Shown here in pieces: positions 43,701-51,553 of a DNA stretch of 64,000 bases. Location: NCBI RefSeq assembly GCF_025655475.1, contig NZ_JAHTIK010000001.1:5553978-5617977 (forward strand), in the 5' to 3' direction. The position numbers were made by a program, and so were the translations under genes. Positions within the stretch are counted from its first letter, which is position 1. Each line of letters opens with the position of its first letter. The notes below the pieces were generated by a model. The model was not told the DNA's origin. It searched no databases and saw nothing but the letters and a program-made list of their open reading frames with translations. The DNA comes from Kitasatospora sp. DSM 101779 (GTDB lineage Bacteria; Actinomycetota; Actinomycetes; Streptomycetales; Streptomycetaceae).

Positions 43701-43961
43701 TGGGGCGGCGTGATCGGCATCGACAGCAAGTACTCCCTGGTCGACGGCACCTCGATCACCCAGCCCAAGTACGCCTTCTGGCTGGAGGGCTACGGCTGGG
43801 GCGTGGAGAACCACGGCGTCGACCCGGACGTGGTGGTGGACTGCGCCCCGCAGGACTGGGCGGCCGGCCGCGACCCCCAGCTCGCCGAGGGCGTCCGGCT
43901 GGCGCTGGAGGCGCTCGCCGAGCGGCCGGCGAAGACCCCGCCGCCGCTGCCCGAGCTGTAG
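40719..43961 (+). CDS. Tricorn-like S41 peptidase
   Basis: A 1080-residue protease of the tricorn type. Two WD40/PD40-like beta-propellers span about 1-330 and 340-660 (repeated SPDGRHVAWTS, SPDGKQLAVAS, FSPDSSWLAWSS blades). A tricorn C1 segment follows (WRQMFDENGRVMRDNFW...DWAGVLDRYRPLVDRL), then a PDZ domain (about 765-850) and the C2 catalytic core with NEFSGSDGDI containing the nucleophile Ser, and GTRTWGGVIGID. Tricorn trims peptides released by the proteasome. The GTG start lies 6 nt after TAGGGT and looks leaderless. Cytoplasmic; no signal peptide. Confidence 0.92.
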   Translation: MTEPQSTFEGAYLRHPHLHGDLVAFVAEDDVWLAPLDGGRAWRLTADQTPVSHPRFSPDGRHVAWTSTRDGAPEVHVAPTDGGPSRRLTHWGSARTALRGWTPDGRPVAVTTAGQATLRRTWAFALPLDGGEPARLPYGPVGGLAFEPGGERVLLLSAFSREPAHWKRYRGGTAGKLWIGERDFERLHTGLDGNIDSPLWVGGPQHSRIAFLSDHEGTGQLYSSLPDGSDLRRHTDGGFYARNATTDGTRVVWHSGGDLWLLDDLDGAEPRRLEIRPAGPRTRRQPHPVSAAGRLESVAPDRTGRAGAVVVRGTVHWLTHREGPARVLDATPGVRARLARVVPGADGGQGVVWVTDAEGDDAIEFAPVVLGAERRRLAAGRLGRVLDLAVSPDGKQLAVASHDGRVLLVALSDGTVHELARSENGEVTGLAFSPDSSWLAWSSPALGAWSLRQIMLADLTSRTVSEATPQRFVDYAPAFTADGKHLAFLSVRNFDPVYDSHSFDLSFPTGCRPYLITLAADTPSPFGPQRAGRPVGAEDDDSGAGKAAKDAKDAADGEETTVRTRVDLEGIADRILAFPVEGGSFGSLRATKEGVVWTRMPLLGELGDTAASLEDDHPRPVLERFDFKRRRAEELVHALDAFAVSGDGSRLAVLDDARLRIVPADQKAGEDDEVDVDLARLRVTVDPSAEWRQMFDENGRVMRDNFWRADMNGVDWAGVLDRYRPLVDRLGSHDDLVDLLWETVGELGTSHAYVTPPGRGTEAARRQGLLGADLVRDGDVWRVERILPGESSDPRARAPLAAPGVAVRPGDAVLAVDGRPVDPVAGPAPLLAGTAGQPVELTVAGKDGVPRHPVVVPLADDEALRYHDWVAGRRAEVRERSGGRLGYLHVPDMVSSGWAQLHRDLRVELAREGVVVDLRENRGGHTSQLIVEKLNRRIVGWDRGRDLANPEPYPGDAPRGPVVALANEFSGSDGDIVNAAIQALGIGPVVGTRTWGGVIGIDSKYSLVDGTSITQPKYAFWLEGYGWGVENHGVDPDVVVDCAPQDWAAGRDPQLAEGVRLALEALAERPAKTPPPLPEL

Positions 43962-43968
43962 CGCGAAC

Positions 43969-44008
43969 GGCGCGGGGGAGTGCGGCACCGGCCGCCCGCC
44001 CCCGCGCC
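43969..44008 (+). terminator. Terminator of the tricorn-like gene
   Basis: Perfect 10-bp stem GGCGCGGGGG/CCCCCGCGCC with a 20-nt loop, 7 nt after the stop codon. Confidence 0.72.
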
Positions 44009-44089
44009 GGACCCGCGGCCGCCGCGGCGGAGTGCGCAGCTCGGCTAGGCTGCGGACCGTCAGGAACGTGCACCCGCAAGGAGACCGCC

Positions 44090-44449
44090 ATGGCCGGCGA
44101 GGCCCAGCCCGACTGCCTGTTCTGCAAGATCGTGGCGGGGGAGATCCCGGCGACCGTCGTCCGGGAGACCGAGCGCACCGTCGCCTTCCGGGACATCAAC
44201 CCGCAGGCGCCGACGCACGTCCTGGTGATTCCGAAGGTGCACTACCCGAACGCGGCCGCGCTCGCCGCCGCCGAGCCGGAGATCACCGCCCAGCTGCTCA
44301 CCGAGGCCGCCCGGGTCGCCGAGGACGAGGAGATCGACGGCCACGGCTACCGGATGATCTTCAACACCGGCTCCGGCGCCGGCCAGACGGTCTTCCACGC
44401 CCACCTCCACGTGCTCGGCGGGGTGCAGCTGCGCGAGGGCCTGGTCTGA
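44090..44449 (+). CDS. HIT family nucleotide-binding protein
   Basis: A 119-residue histidine-triad protein of the HINT branch: [17 protein letters not shown] at the start, [17 protein letters not shown], and the triad [17 protein letters not shown] enzymes hydrolyse AMP-lysine and similar phosphoramidates. The N-terminal FCKI Cys may bind zinc with downstream His. AAGGAG precedes ATG by 6 nt, and TAGGCT at 44045-44050 is a likely -10. One nucleotide separates its stop from the GTG of rnz, so the pair is cotranscribed and probably coupled. Confidence 0.95.
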   Translation: MAGEAQPDCLFCKIVAGEIPATVVRETERTVAFRDINPQAPTHVLVIPKVHYPNAAALAAAEPEITAQLLTEAARVAEDEEIDGHGYRMIFNTGSGAGQTVFHAHLHVLGGVQLREGLV

Positions 44450-44450
44450 A

Positions 44451-45371
44451 GTGTCCCAGCGCGAACTCGTCGTCCTCGGCACCGCCAGCCAGGTCCCCAC
44501 GCGACACCGCAACCACAACGGCTACCTGCTGCGGTGGGACGGCGAGGGCCTGCTCTTCGACCCCGGCGAGGGCACCCAGCGGCAGATGCTGCACGCCGGC
44601 GTATCCGCCACCCAGATCACCCGGATCGCCGTCACCCACTTCCACGGCGACCACTGCCTGGGCCTGGCCGGCGTCGTCCAGCGGATCAACCTGGACCGCG
44701 TGCCGCATCCGGTGGACGCCTACTACCCGGCCTCCGGCCAGGTCTTCTTCGACCGGCTGCGGTACGCCTCGGCCTTCCACGAGACGGCGGAGCTGCGGCA
44801 GCGGCCGATCCTCGACCCCGGGCCGCTGGAGGCCCCGGGCGCGCCGTTCGAGCTGGCCGCGGCCCGGCTGTCGCACCCGGTGGAGTCCTTCGGCTACCGG
44901 CTCACCGAGCCGGACAGCCGCCGGATGCTGCCCGAGCGGCTCGCCGCCCTCGGCCTGCGCGGGCCCGCGGTCGGCGCGCTCCAGCAGCACGGCCGGGTCG
45001 AGCTGGACGGCCGCACCGTCACCCTGGACGAGGTCAGCGAGACGCGGCCCGGCCAGCGTTTCGCCTTCGTGATGGACACCCGTCTGTGCGACGGCGTCGG
45101 CGAGCTCGCCGAGGGCGCCGACATGCTGGTGATCGAGGCGACCTTCGTGGACGCCGACGAGCACCTGGCGTCCGAGCACGGCCACCTCACCGCGGCGCAG
45201 GCCGCCCGGGTCGCGGCCGAGGCCGGTGTGCGCACCCTTGTCCTCACGCACTTCTCGCAGCGCTACCCCGTCCTCGACCAGCACCTCGCCGAGGCTCGCA
45301 AGCACTTCGACGGGGAGATCGTGATCGCCGAGGACCTGGCCCGCGTCCCGGTCCCCCGCCGCCGCGCCTAG
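44451..45371 (+). CDS. rnz: Ribonuclease Z
   Basis: A 306-residue metallo-beta-lactamase-fold tRNA 3' endonuclease. [40 protein letters not shown], the zinc motif [38 protein letters not shown] and LTHFSQRY are all in place. It removes 3' trailers from tRNA precursors lacking CCA, fitting the tRNA-Ala above, which has no encoded CCA. GTG start 1 nt after the HIT stop. Confidence 0.96.
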   Translation: MSQRELVVLGTASQVPTRHRNHNGYLLRWDGEGLLFDPGEGTQRQMLHAGVSATQITRIAVTHFHGDHCLGLAGVVQRINLDRVPHPVDAYYPASGQVFFDRLRYASAFHETAELRQRPILDPGPLEAPGAPFELAAARLSHPVESFGYRLTEPDSRRMLPERLAALGLRGPAVGALQQHGRVELDGRTVTLDEVSETRPGQRFAFVMDTRLCDGVGELAEGADMLVIEATFVDADEHLASEHGHLTAAQAARVAAEAGVRTLVLTHFSQRYPVLDQHLAEARKHFDGEIVIAEDLARVPVPRRRA

Positions 45372-45402
45372 GGTGTGTCTTCACACGACATGGGTGCGCC
45401 AC

Positions 45403-45509
45403 AAGGGCGCGGGGAACCGCGCGGTGCGGATGCGGGTCACGGTACAGATCACGGCTCGGCCCGTGCTGTCGTGACACCCACCCCGGATTGCGCAGGTCCC
45501 CGCGCCCCT
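45403..45509. repeat. Intergenic palindromic repeat element, copy 2
   Basis: Left arm AAGGGCGCGGGGA and right arm TCCCCGCGCCCCT are complementary; the inner arms (ACCGCGC, TTGCGCAGG) resemble copy 1 at 39667, and the centre contains GTCACG/CGTGAC. It is inserted between rnz and phoH. The remaining gap to 45758 contains the phoH promoter region (TACCCT at 45682-45687). Confidence 0.72.
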
Positions 45510-45758
45510 GAGGCGACCACCCAAACGCGCCGGACCCCGGTGACGTCCCGGAGGCCGCCCGCGGGCACGGCCGGGACGGGAAAACCATTCGCGCGGTCCG
45601 GACGTGTGGCCCACCATCGAAACCGGCCGCCGCGGGCGGAGACGTGCCGCCCCTGCCCTCCGGGAGAGGGCCCGTGCGGCGTACCCTGGTGACCTCGGAC
45701 ACCCCGAGCTGCACCCCGAGATGACGGATTGGGATGAGGCAGGCCGCAGCGCCGACCC

Positions 45759-46874
45759 ATGAGTGACACACCGCAGACCCACACCAACGGACAGCCGCGC
45801 CGTGAGGCGCCGGCCAGCACCCGGATCGTGATCCCCGAGAAGCACCCGATGGTGACGCTGCTGGGTGCGGCCGACTCGCTGCTGCGAGTGATCGAGCAGG
45901 GGTTCCCGCAGACCGACATCCACGTGCGCGGCAACGAGGTGACGGCCACCGGCGACCGCTCCGAGGTCAGGCTGGTCGAGCAGCTCTTCAACGAGATGAT
46001 GCTGGTGCTGCGCACCGGCCAACCCCTGACGGAGGACGCCGTGGAGCGCTCCATCGCCATGCTCAGGAGCGCCGCCGAGGACCCGAACCACCCGGCGCCC
46101 TCCGAGGTGTTCACGGCGAACATCCTGTCCAACCGGGGCCGTACGATCCGCCCCAAGACGCTCAACCAGCAGCGTTATGTCGACGCGATCGACAAGCACA
46201 CGATCGTCTTCGGCCTCGGCCCGGCCGGCACCGGCAAGACCTACCTGGCGATGGCCAAGGCCGTGCAGGCCCTGCAGGCCAAGGAGGTCAACCGGATCAT
46301 CCTGACCCGGCCCGCCGTCGAGGCGGGGGAGCGGCTGGGCTTCCTGCCCGGCACGCTCTACGAGAAGATCGACCCGTACCTGCGCCCGCTCTACGACGCG
46401 CTGCACGACATGATGGACCCGGACTCGATCCCCCGGCTGATGGCCGCGGGCACCATCGAGGTCGCCCCGCTCGCCTACATGCGCGGCCGGACCCTCAACG
46501 ACGCCTTCATCATCCTCGACGAGGCCCAGAACACCTCGCCCGAGCAGATGAAGATGTTCCTGACCCGGCTCGGCTTCAACTCGCGCGTGGTGGTCACCGG
46601 TGACACCAGCCAGATCGACCTGCCCGGCGGCACCCGCAGCGGCCTCAAGGTCGTCCAGGAGATCCTCGCCGACGTGCCGGACATCCACTTCTCGGTGCTG
46701 ACCAGCACCGACGTGGTGCGGCACAAGCTGGTCGGCCGGATCGTGGACGCCTACGAGCGCTGGGACGCCCAGCAGGAGGCCGACCAGACCGGCACCGACC
46801 GCAAGCCCGTCCAGCGCCGGGGCGCCCGTGCCCCGCGTCAGTCCCAACGCCAGTCCCACCGCACCGAAAGCTGA
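45759..46874 (+). CDS. phoH: PhoH-like ATPase
   Basis: A 371-residue PhoH family protein. A KH-like N-terminal part ([25 protein letters not shown]) precedes the P-loop [35 protein letters not shown], the Walker [25 protein letters not shown] and [13 protein letters not shown]. The C-terminal ~45 residues are a charged Gln/Arg tail. PhoH neighbours YbeY in many genomes and is linked to RNA processing or ribosome quality control. Stop is 14 nt before ybeY. The upstream Shine-Dalgarno is weak. Confidence 0.93.
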   Translation: MSDTPQTHTNGQPRREAPASTRIVIPEKHPMVTLLGAADSLLRVIEQGFPQTDIHVRGNEVTATGDRSEVRLVEQLFNEMMLVLRTGQPLTEDAVERSIAMLRSAAEDPNHPAPSEVFTANILSNRGRTIRPKTLNQQRYVDAIDKHTIVFGLGPAGTGKTYLAMAKAVQALQAKEVNRIILTRPAVEAGERLGFLPGTLYEKIDPYLRPLYDALHDMMDPDSIPRLMAAGTIEVAPLAYMRGRTLNDAFIILDEAQNTSPEQMKMFLTRLGFNSRVVVTGDTSQIDLPGGTRSGLKVVQEILADVPDIHFSVLTSTDVVRHKLVGRIVDAYERWDAQQEADQTGTDRKPVQRRGARAPRQSQRQSHRTES

Positions 46875-46888
46875 GTCACAAGCCCTCC

Positions 46889-47383
46889 ATGTCGATCGAC
46901 ATCGCCAACGAGTCCGGGTGGGACGTCGACGAGGAAGCCATCCTCGACGTCGCCCGCTTCGCCCTCGACAAGATGCGGATCCACCCGCAGTCCGAGCTCT
47001 CCGTGATCCTCGTCGACAGCGACGCGATGGCGGAGCTGCACGTCCAGTGGATGGACCTGCCCGGGCCCACCGACGTGATGTCCTTCCCGATGGACGAGCT
47101 GCGTCCCGGCAAGGAGGGCCAGGAGCTGCCGCAGGGCCTCCTCGGCGACATCGTGCTCTGCCCCGAGGTCGCCCAGCAGCAGGGCAAGGCCGCCCCCTCG
47201 CAGCACTCGATGGACGAGGAGCTGCAGCTGCTCACCGTCCACGGGGTGCTCCACGTGCTCGGCTACGACCACGAGGAGCCGGACGAGGAGAAGGAGATGT
47301 TCGGGCTGCAGAAGCGCATCCTGGACGACTGGCGCTCCGGCCGCGGCCTGTCCGGGATCTCCCCGGCGCCGACCGTCCACTGA
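46889..47383 (+). CDS. ybeY: Endoribonuclease YbeY
   Basis: A 164-residue zinc endoribonuclease needed for 16S rRNA 3' maturation and ribosome quality control. The metal motif [21 protein letters not shown] is intact, as is [10 protein letters not shown] and [11 protein letters not shown]. The length is normal for actinobacteria. Part of phoH-ybeY-corC, with 14-nt and 13-nt gaps; functionally coherent with era further downstream. Confidence 0.97.
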   Translation: MSIDIANESGWDVDEEAILDVARFALDKMRIHPQSELSVILVDSDAMAELHVQWMDLPGPTDVMSFPMDELRPGKEGQELPQGLLGDIVLCPEVAQQQGKAAPSQHSMDEELQLLTVHGVLHVLGYDHEEPDEEKEMFGLQKRILDDWRSGRGLSGISPAPTVH

Positions 47384-47396
47384 AGGCCGGCCGCTT

Positions 47397-48731
47397 GTGA
47401 GTGGTGATAGTACGAGCTTCCTCGTCGGGGCTCTGCTGCTGGTCGTGGTCGGCTGGCTCGCCGCGTGCGCCGAGGCCGGCATCTCCCGGGTCTCCCGGTT
47501 CCGCGCCGAGGAGGCCGTCCGGGCGGGCCGCAAGGGTTCGGCCCGGCTGCTGACGGTGGCCACCGACCCGATCCGCTACCTCAACCTGGCCACCCTGATC
47601 CGGGTGGCCTGCGAGATGGCGGCGGCCGTCCTGGTCACGGTGGTCTTCGTCCGGAACGTCGACAAGACCTGGCAGGCGGTGCTCTCCGCGATCGCCGTGA
47701 TGGTGCTGGTGTCCTTCGTCGCGGTCGGTGTCTCGCCGCGCACCATCGGCCGCCAGCACCCGCTGACCACGTCGACCGCCGCCTCCTTCGTGCTGCTGCC
47801 GCTGGCCCGGATCCTCGGGCCGATCCCGCGGCTGCTGATCCTGGTCGGCAACGCACTGACCCCGGGCAAGGGCTACAAGGAGGGTCCGTTCGCCTCCGAG
47901 GCCGAGCTGCGCGCCCTGGTCGACCTCGCCGAGAAGGACGACCTGATCGAGGACGAGGAGCGCCGCATGGTGCACTCCGTCTTCGAGCTCGGCGACACCA
48001 TCGTCCGCGAGGTGATGGTGCCGCGCACCGACCTGGTGATGATCGAGCGCCACAAGAGCATCCGGCAGGCGCTCACCCTGGCGCTGCGCTCCGGCTTCTC
48101 GCGGATCCCGGTGGTCGGCGACAACGAGGACGACGTGGTCGGCATCGTCTACCTCAAGGACCTGATCCGGCGCACCCACGTCAACCGGGACGCCGAGTCC
48201 GAGCAGGTCGGCACGGTCATGCGGCCCGCCGTCTTCGTCCCGGACTCCAAGCCGGCCGGCGACCTGCTGCGCGAGATGCAGCAGATGCGCTCGCACGTGG
48301 CGATCGTGATCGACGAGTACGGCGGCACGGCCGGTCTGGTCACCATCGAGGACATCCTGGAGGAGATCGTCGGCGAGATCACCGACGAGTACGACCGGGA
48401 GATCGCGCCGGTCGAGGACCTCGGCGACGGCTCGTACCGGATCACCGCGCGGCTGCTGGTCGAGGACCTCGGCGAGCTGTTCGGGCTGGAGCTGGAGGAC
48501 GAGGACGTCGAGACCGTCGGCGGCCTGCTCGCCAAGCACCTCGGGCGGGTGCCGATCCCCGGCTCCTCCTGCGACATCCCCGTCCCGGACGAGACGGCCA
48601 CCGACCTGGTGGCGATCCGGCTGAGCGCCGAGAGCTCGGCCGGCCGCCGCAACCGCATCGACACCGTCGTCGCCGCGCCCGTCCGGGCCGTCGAGGACCC
48701 GGAGGACGAGCTCGCCGACCAGCAGAGCTGA
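47397..48731 (+). CDS. Hemolysin/CNNM-CorC family transporter-like protein
   Basis: A 444-residue membrane protein. The DUF21/CNNM membrane domain (about 1-180: FLVGALLLVVVGWLAACAEAGISRVSR...) is followed by two CBS domains (about 200-330: REVMVPRTDLVMI, VVGIVYLKDLIRR, IVIDEYGGTAGLVTIEDILEEIVGEI) and a CorC_HlyC domain. The family is linked to divalent cation (Mg/Co) transport. GTG start. Third gene of the phoH-ybeY operon, ended by a strong terminator. Confidence 0.92.
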   Translation: MSGDSTSFLVGALLLVVVGWLAACAEAGISRVSRFRAEEAVRAGRKGSARLLTVATDPIRYLNLATLIRVACEMAAAVLVTVVFVRNVDKTWQAVLSAIAVMVLVSFVAVGVSPRTIGRQHPLTTSTAASFVLLPLARILGPIPRLLILVGNALTPGKGYKEGPFASEAELRALVDLAEKDDLIEDEERRMVHSVFELGDTIVREVMVPRTDLVMIERHKSIRQALTLALRSGFSRIPVVGDNEDDVVGIVYLKDLIRRTHVNRDAESEQVGTVMRPAVFVPDSKPAGDLLREMQQMRSHVAIVIDEYGGTAGLVTIEDILEEIVGEITDEYDREIAPVEDLGDGSYRITARLLVEDLGELFGLELEDEDVETVGGLLAKHLGRVPIPGSSCDIPVPDETATDLVAIRLSAESSAGRRNRIDTVVAAPVRAVEDPEDELADQQS

Positions 48732-48750
48732 CCCCAGCCCACCGCGCCGA

Positions 48751-48784
48751 CGGCCGGTCCCCCGCATCCGGGGGACCGGCCGTT
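48751..48784 (+). terminator. Terminator of phoH-ybeY-corC
   Basis: Perfect 14-bp stem ACGGCCGGTCCCCC/GGGGGACCGGCCGT with a 6-nt loop, 20 nt after the stop. Confidence 0.88.
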
Positions 48785-48846
48785 CGTGCGACCACGGACC
48801 CCGCCGCGTTTGCCGCCGGGGCCCGGGCGTTTGCACCATGGAGGGT

Positions 48847-49083
48847 ATGACGCACCAACTGCGCGCGGAGTACGGCCCGGCGGGCCGGTCCGGCGAAGTG
48901 AGAAGGTGGCACATCGTCCGGACCGCCAACCCCGCCGAGGGCATGTGCGGCGCCACGATCGAACCCGATGCCGAGACCAGGCCGGAGACGGACTGGGGGA
49001 CGGGGCTGCGGACCTGCCAGCAGTGCGGTTCGCTCTACCTCCACGAGATTCCCTTCCACCGCGACTACCACGGCCACGGCTGA
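48847..49083 (+). CDS. Small conserved actinobacterial protein
   Basis: A 78-residue protein (MTHQLRAEYGPAGRSGEVRRWHIVRTANPAEGMCGATIEP...TDWGTGLRTCQQCGSLYLHEIPFHRDYHGHG). C-x2-C plus a separate Cys and a His-rich tail suggest a small zinc-binding fold. An upstream in-frame ATG (48838) is an alternative; CACCAT 7 nt before 48847 could be a leaderless promoter. The 20-nt gap to the next gene suggests coexpression. Function unknown. Confidence 0.7.
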   Translation: MTHQLRAEYGPAGRSGEVRRWHIVRTANPAEGMCGATIEPDAETRPETDWGTGLRTCQQCGSLYLHEIPFHRDYHGHG

Positions 49084-49102
49084 CGTACGGCGGAGGCAGC
49101 AG

Positions 49103-49639
49103 ATGAAACTGCAAGACGAACTTCCCGTGGACCACAGGCTCGCCCAGATCTACCGCTGGACGGCGGGCCTCGGCGGAGTGTTCCTGGTGGTCTTCGGCAT
49201 CCTCGGCCTCGTCGACCAGGTCGGGTTCTTCGACACCGACGGCAAGGAGACCCTCGGCCTGTCCAGCAACGGCGCCCTCAGCGTGCTGTCGATCGTGGTC
49301 GGCGCCATCCTCATGATCGGTGCGGTGATCGGCGGCAACTTCGCGTCCACCCTGAACATGATCGTCGGGGTGCTGTTCATCCTCGCCGGCTTCGTCGGCC
49401 TCATGGTGCTCGACAGCAGCGCCAACCGGCTGGCCTTCCAGATCCCCAACGTGGTGTTCAGCTTCGCCTTCGGCTTCGCGGTGGTCACCTTCGGCATGTA
49501 CGGCAGAGTGAGCAGCCACCTGCCGCATGACAACCCGTACTGGCGCGAGCGCCACAGCGGCCCGGAGACCGCGCCCAGCGGCCCGCAGACCCTCGTCAAG
49601 GTGCTCAAGCCCGGGCCGCCCAACCCGATCGGCCACTGA
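49103..49639 (+). CDS. DUF4383 four-helix membrane protein
   Basis: A 178-residue protein with four transmembrane helices (GGVFLVVFGILGLV, SIVVGAILMIGAVIGG, MIVGVLFILAGFVGLMVL, VFSFAFGFAVVTFGM) matching DUF4383. The N-terminus (ELPVDHRLAQIYRWTAGLGG) and the C-terminal HLPHDNPYWRERHSGPE are cytoplasmic-type tails. CGGAGG precedes ATG. Role unknown; common in actinobacteria. Confidence 0.88.
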   Translation: MKLQDELPVDHRLAQIYRWTAGLGGVFLVVFGILGLVDQVGFFDTDGKETLGLSSNGALSVLSIVVGAILMIGAVIGGNFASTLNMIVGVLFILAGFVGLMVLDSSANRLAFQIPNVVFSFAFGFAVVTFGMYGRVSSHLPHDNPYWRERHSGPETAPSGPQTLVKVLKPGPPNPIGH

Positions 49640-49782
49640 TCCGGCCGTCGGCCACCGAGTGCAGCGGGAGGCCGGGATGCCAGCCGTCCCGGCCTCTCGG
49701 CGTGCCCGGCAAAGACTTTGACGGACCGTCGGATTCCGGGGGAGGGTGGGCGCCGACCGCACACCACCACGGAGGGGGACGG

Positions 49783-50781
49783 ATGAGCCAGCGCTCACTC
49801 GGAGGGCTGAGGACCGCACCCGTCGGCTTCGGAGCCATGGTGCTCTCGCCCGGCATGTACGGGCGGACCGACGACGACCGGGGCGTCGCCGCCCTGCACG
49901 CCGCGCTGGACGCCGGCGCCACGATGATCGACACCGCCGACGGCTACGGCGCCGACGGCCACAACGAGGCCCTCGTCGGCCGGGCCGTCGCCGGCCGCCG
50001 CGACGAGGTGGTGATCGCCACCAAGTTCGGCTTCCGGATCCCCGAGGGCGCCGAACCGCATGCCTTCCCGGTCGGCTACGCCTTCGGCGAGCTGGCCGTC
50101 AACGCCGAGCCGAAGTACGTGCGCGGCTACGCCGAGCAGTCGCTGCGCAACCTCGGCACCGACGTCATCGACCTGTACTACCCGCACTTCCCCGACCCGC
50201 AGGTGCCACTCGAGGACACCGTCGGCGCCGTCGCCGACCTCGTCGCCGCCGGACTGGTGCGCCACCTCGGCCTCTCCAACGTGACCGCCGAACAGCTGCG
50301 CGCCGCGCACGCCGTCCACCCGGTGGCCGCCGTGCAGACCCAGTGGTCGATGTGGCAGCCGGTCGACCCGGAGCTGCTGGCCGCCGCCCGCGAACTCGGC
50401 ACCGGCCTGGTCGCCTGGAGCCCGCTCGGCGGCGGCTTCCTCACCGGCACCGTCCAGCAGCTCGGCGAGGACGACTTCCGCCGGCACATCCCCCGCTTCG
50501 ACGAGGCCAACCTGCGGACCAACAACGACCGCTACGCCCCGCTGCGCGGCATCGCCGCCGACCTCGGCCTCACCCCCGGGCAACTGGCGCTGGCCTGGCT
50601 GCTGCACCAGGACGAACACGTGGTGCCGATCCCCGGCAGCCGCACCCCCGCCCACATCGCCGAGAACACCGCGGCGGCCGGGGTGACCCTGGACGCCGCC
50701 GTGCTGCGCCGCATCGACGAGGCCCTCGCGCTGTTCGCCCCGGCCGGCCGGGGCGCCCTGCTGGCGGAGGCCGACGGCTGA
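49783..50781 (+). CDS. Aldo/keto reductase
   Basis: A 332-residue NADPH-dependent AKR. The tetrad is visible: Asp and Tyr in MIDTADGYGADGHNEALVGRA, Lys in VIATKFGF, His in IDLYYPHFPD. PLGGGFLTG and the C-terminal IPGSRTPAHIAENTAA cofactor-binding region are present. GGAGG lies 8 nt before ATG at 49783. It stands alone, so the substrate cannot be inferred; relatives reduce aldehydes and ketones. Confidence 0.92.
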   Translation: MSQRSLGGLRTAPVGFGAMVLSPGMYGRTDDDRGVAALHAALDAGATMIDTADGYGADGHNEALVGRAVAGRRDEVVIATKFGFRIPEGAEPHAFPVGYAFGELAVNAEPKYVRGYAEQSLRNLGTDVIDLYYPHFPDPQVPLEDTVGAVADLVAAGLVRHLGLSNVTAEQLRAAHAVHPVAAVQTQWSMWQPVDPELLAAARELGTGLVAWSPLGGGFLTGTVQQLGEDDFRRHIPRFDEANLRTNNDRYAPLRGIAADLGLTPGQLALAWLLHQDEHVVPIPGSRTPAHIAENTAAAGVTLDAAVLRRIDEALALFAPAGRGALLAEADG

Positions 50782-50847
50782 ACGGGCGGCGTCCGCCCCG
50801 CGGTCCGGCGCGAACGGCGCGGGGGCGCCCGCCTATGCTCAGGGCCC

Positions 50848-51201
50848 ATGAGTGAGATCACCGAACTGGACCCCGAGGACAAGAAGATCATCACCCTGGC
50901 CCGCTCCGTCCGCGCCCGCAACGGCGTGGCGGAGGGGGCCGCGGTGCGCGACGAGACCGGCCGCACCTACACGGCCGGCAGCGTCGCCCTGGAGTCGCTG
51001 CGCCTCAGCGCGCTGCAGACCGCGGTGGCCATGGCCGTGGCCAGCGGGGCCAAGGGCCTGGAGGCCGCCGCGGTGGTCACCGAGGCCGACACCCCGGCCG
51101 AGGCCGACCTCGCCGCCGTGCGCGACCTCGGCGGCGCCGGCACCCCGCTGCTGCTGGCCGGCCCCGACGGCACCCTGCGGAGCCGTACCGGGGCGCGCTG
51201 A
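50848..51201 (+). CDS. Cytidine-deaminase-like protein lacking zinc ligands
   Basis: A 117-residue protein with the layout of a homotetrameric cytidine deaminase (MSEITELDPEDKKIITLARSVRARNGVAEGAAVRDETGRTYTAGSVALESLRLSALQTAVAMAVASGAKG). The catalytic CAE segment is replaced by SALQ, and no PCxxC follows, so the zinc ligands and catalytic Glu are missing. It cannot be a conventional deaminase. Immediate context is aldo/keto reductase upstream and era downstream. TATGCT lies 8 nt before ATG, indicating leaderless mRNA. It may bind a nucleoside or act structurally. Confidence 0.75.
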   Translation: MSEITELDPEDKKIITLARSVRARNGVAEGAAVRDETGRTYTAGSVALESLRLSALQTAVAMAVASGAKGLEAAAVVTEADTPAEADLAAVRDLGGAGTPLLLAGPDGTLRSRTGAR

Positions 51202-51215
51202 CCCGGTCGCCCAGG

Positions 51216-51275
51216 CAGGGGCGCGTGGGGGCACCGCCCGGCCCCTCGGCCGTCGGGTGCCCCCACGCGCCCCTG
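51216..51275. terminator. Perfect 20-bp hairpin after the deaminase-like gene
   Basis: CAGGGGCGCGTGGGGGCACC (51216-51235) is exactly complementary to 51256-51275, with a 20-nt loop. The CAGGGGCGCG ends resemble the palindromic elements at 39667 and 45403, so it may be a related repeat acting as a terminator. Confidence 0.75.
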
Positions 51276-51340
51276 AGGGACCGCCCCCCGGGGCCGATAG
51301 TCTGATCGGGCGGGGTGGTTCGGGGGCAGGGGGAGGGGAC

Positions 51341-51496
51341 ATGGGCGTACTGGCGTTCTTCGCGGGGCTGCTGCTCACCGTCATGGGCTTCGGCCGCTGG
51401 CGGGAGACCGGCTCGCCCTACTGGCTGATCGGCTCGCTCGTGCTGCTCGTTCTCGTCCTGGTCGGAGCGCTGACCGGTGGCAAGAAGACCGGCTGA
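51341..51496 (+). CDS. Small two-helix membrane protein
   Basis: A 51-residue protein with two hydrophobic helices (VLAFFAGLLLTVMGFG and LIGSLVLLVLVLVGALTGG) joined by a charged turn (RWRETGSPYW) and a basic end GGKKTG. GGGAGGGGAC precedes ATG. It lies 57 nt upstream of era. Function unknown. Confidence 0.7.
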   Translation: MGVLAFFAGLLLTVMGFGRWRETGSPYWLIGSLVLLVLVLVGALTGGKKTG

Positions 51497-51553
51497 GCCG
51501 CGGCCCCGGCGCAGCGTCCGTCCGGCCGTCGGTGATCAGGGAGAATGGTGCCC

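Noticed and set aside
39667-51275. CRISPR array or IS element suggested by repeated palindromes
   Set aside because: The repeats are dispersed and not regularly spaced; no spacers, cas genes or transposase are present.
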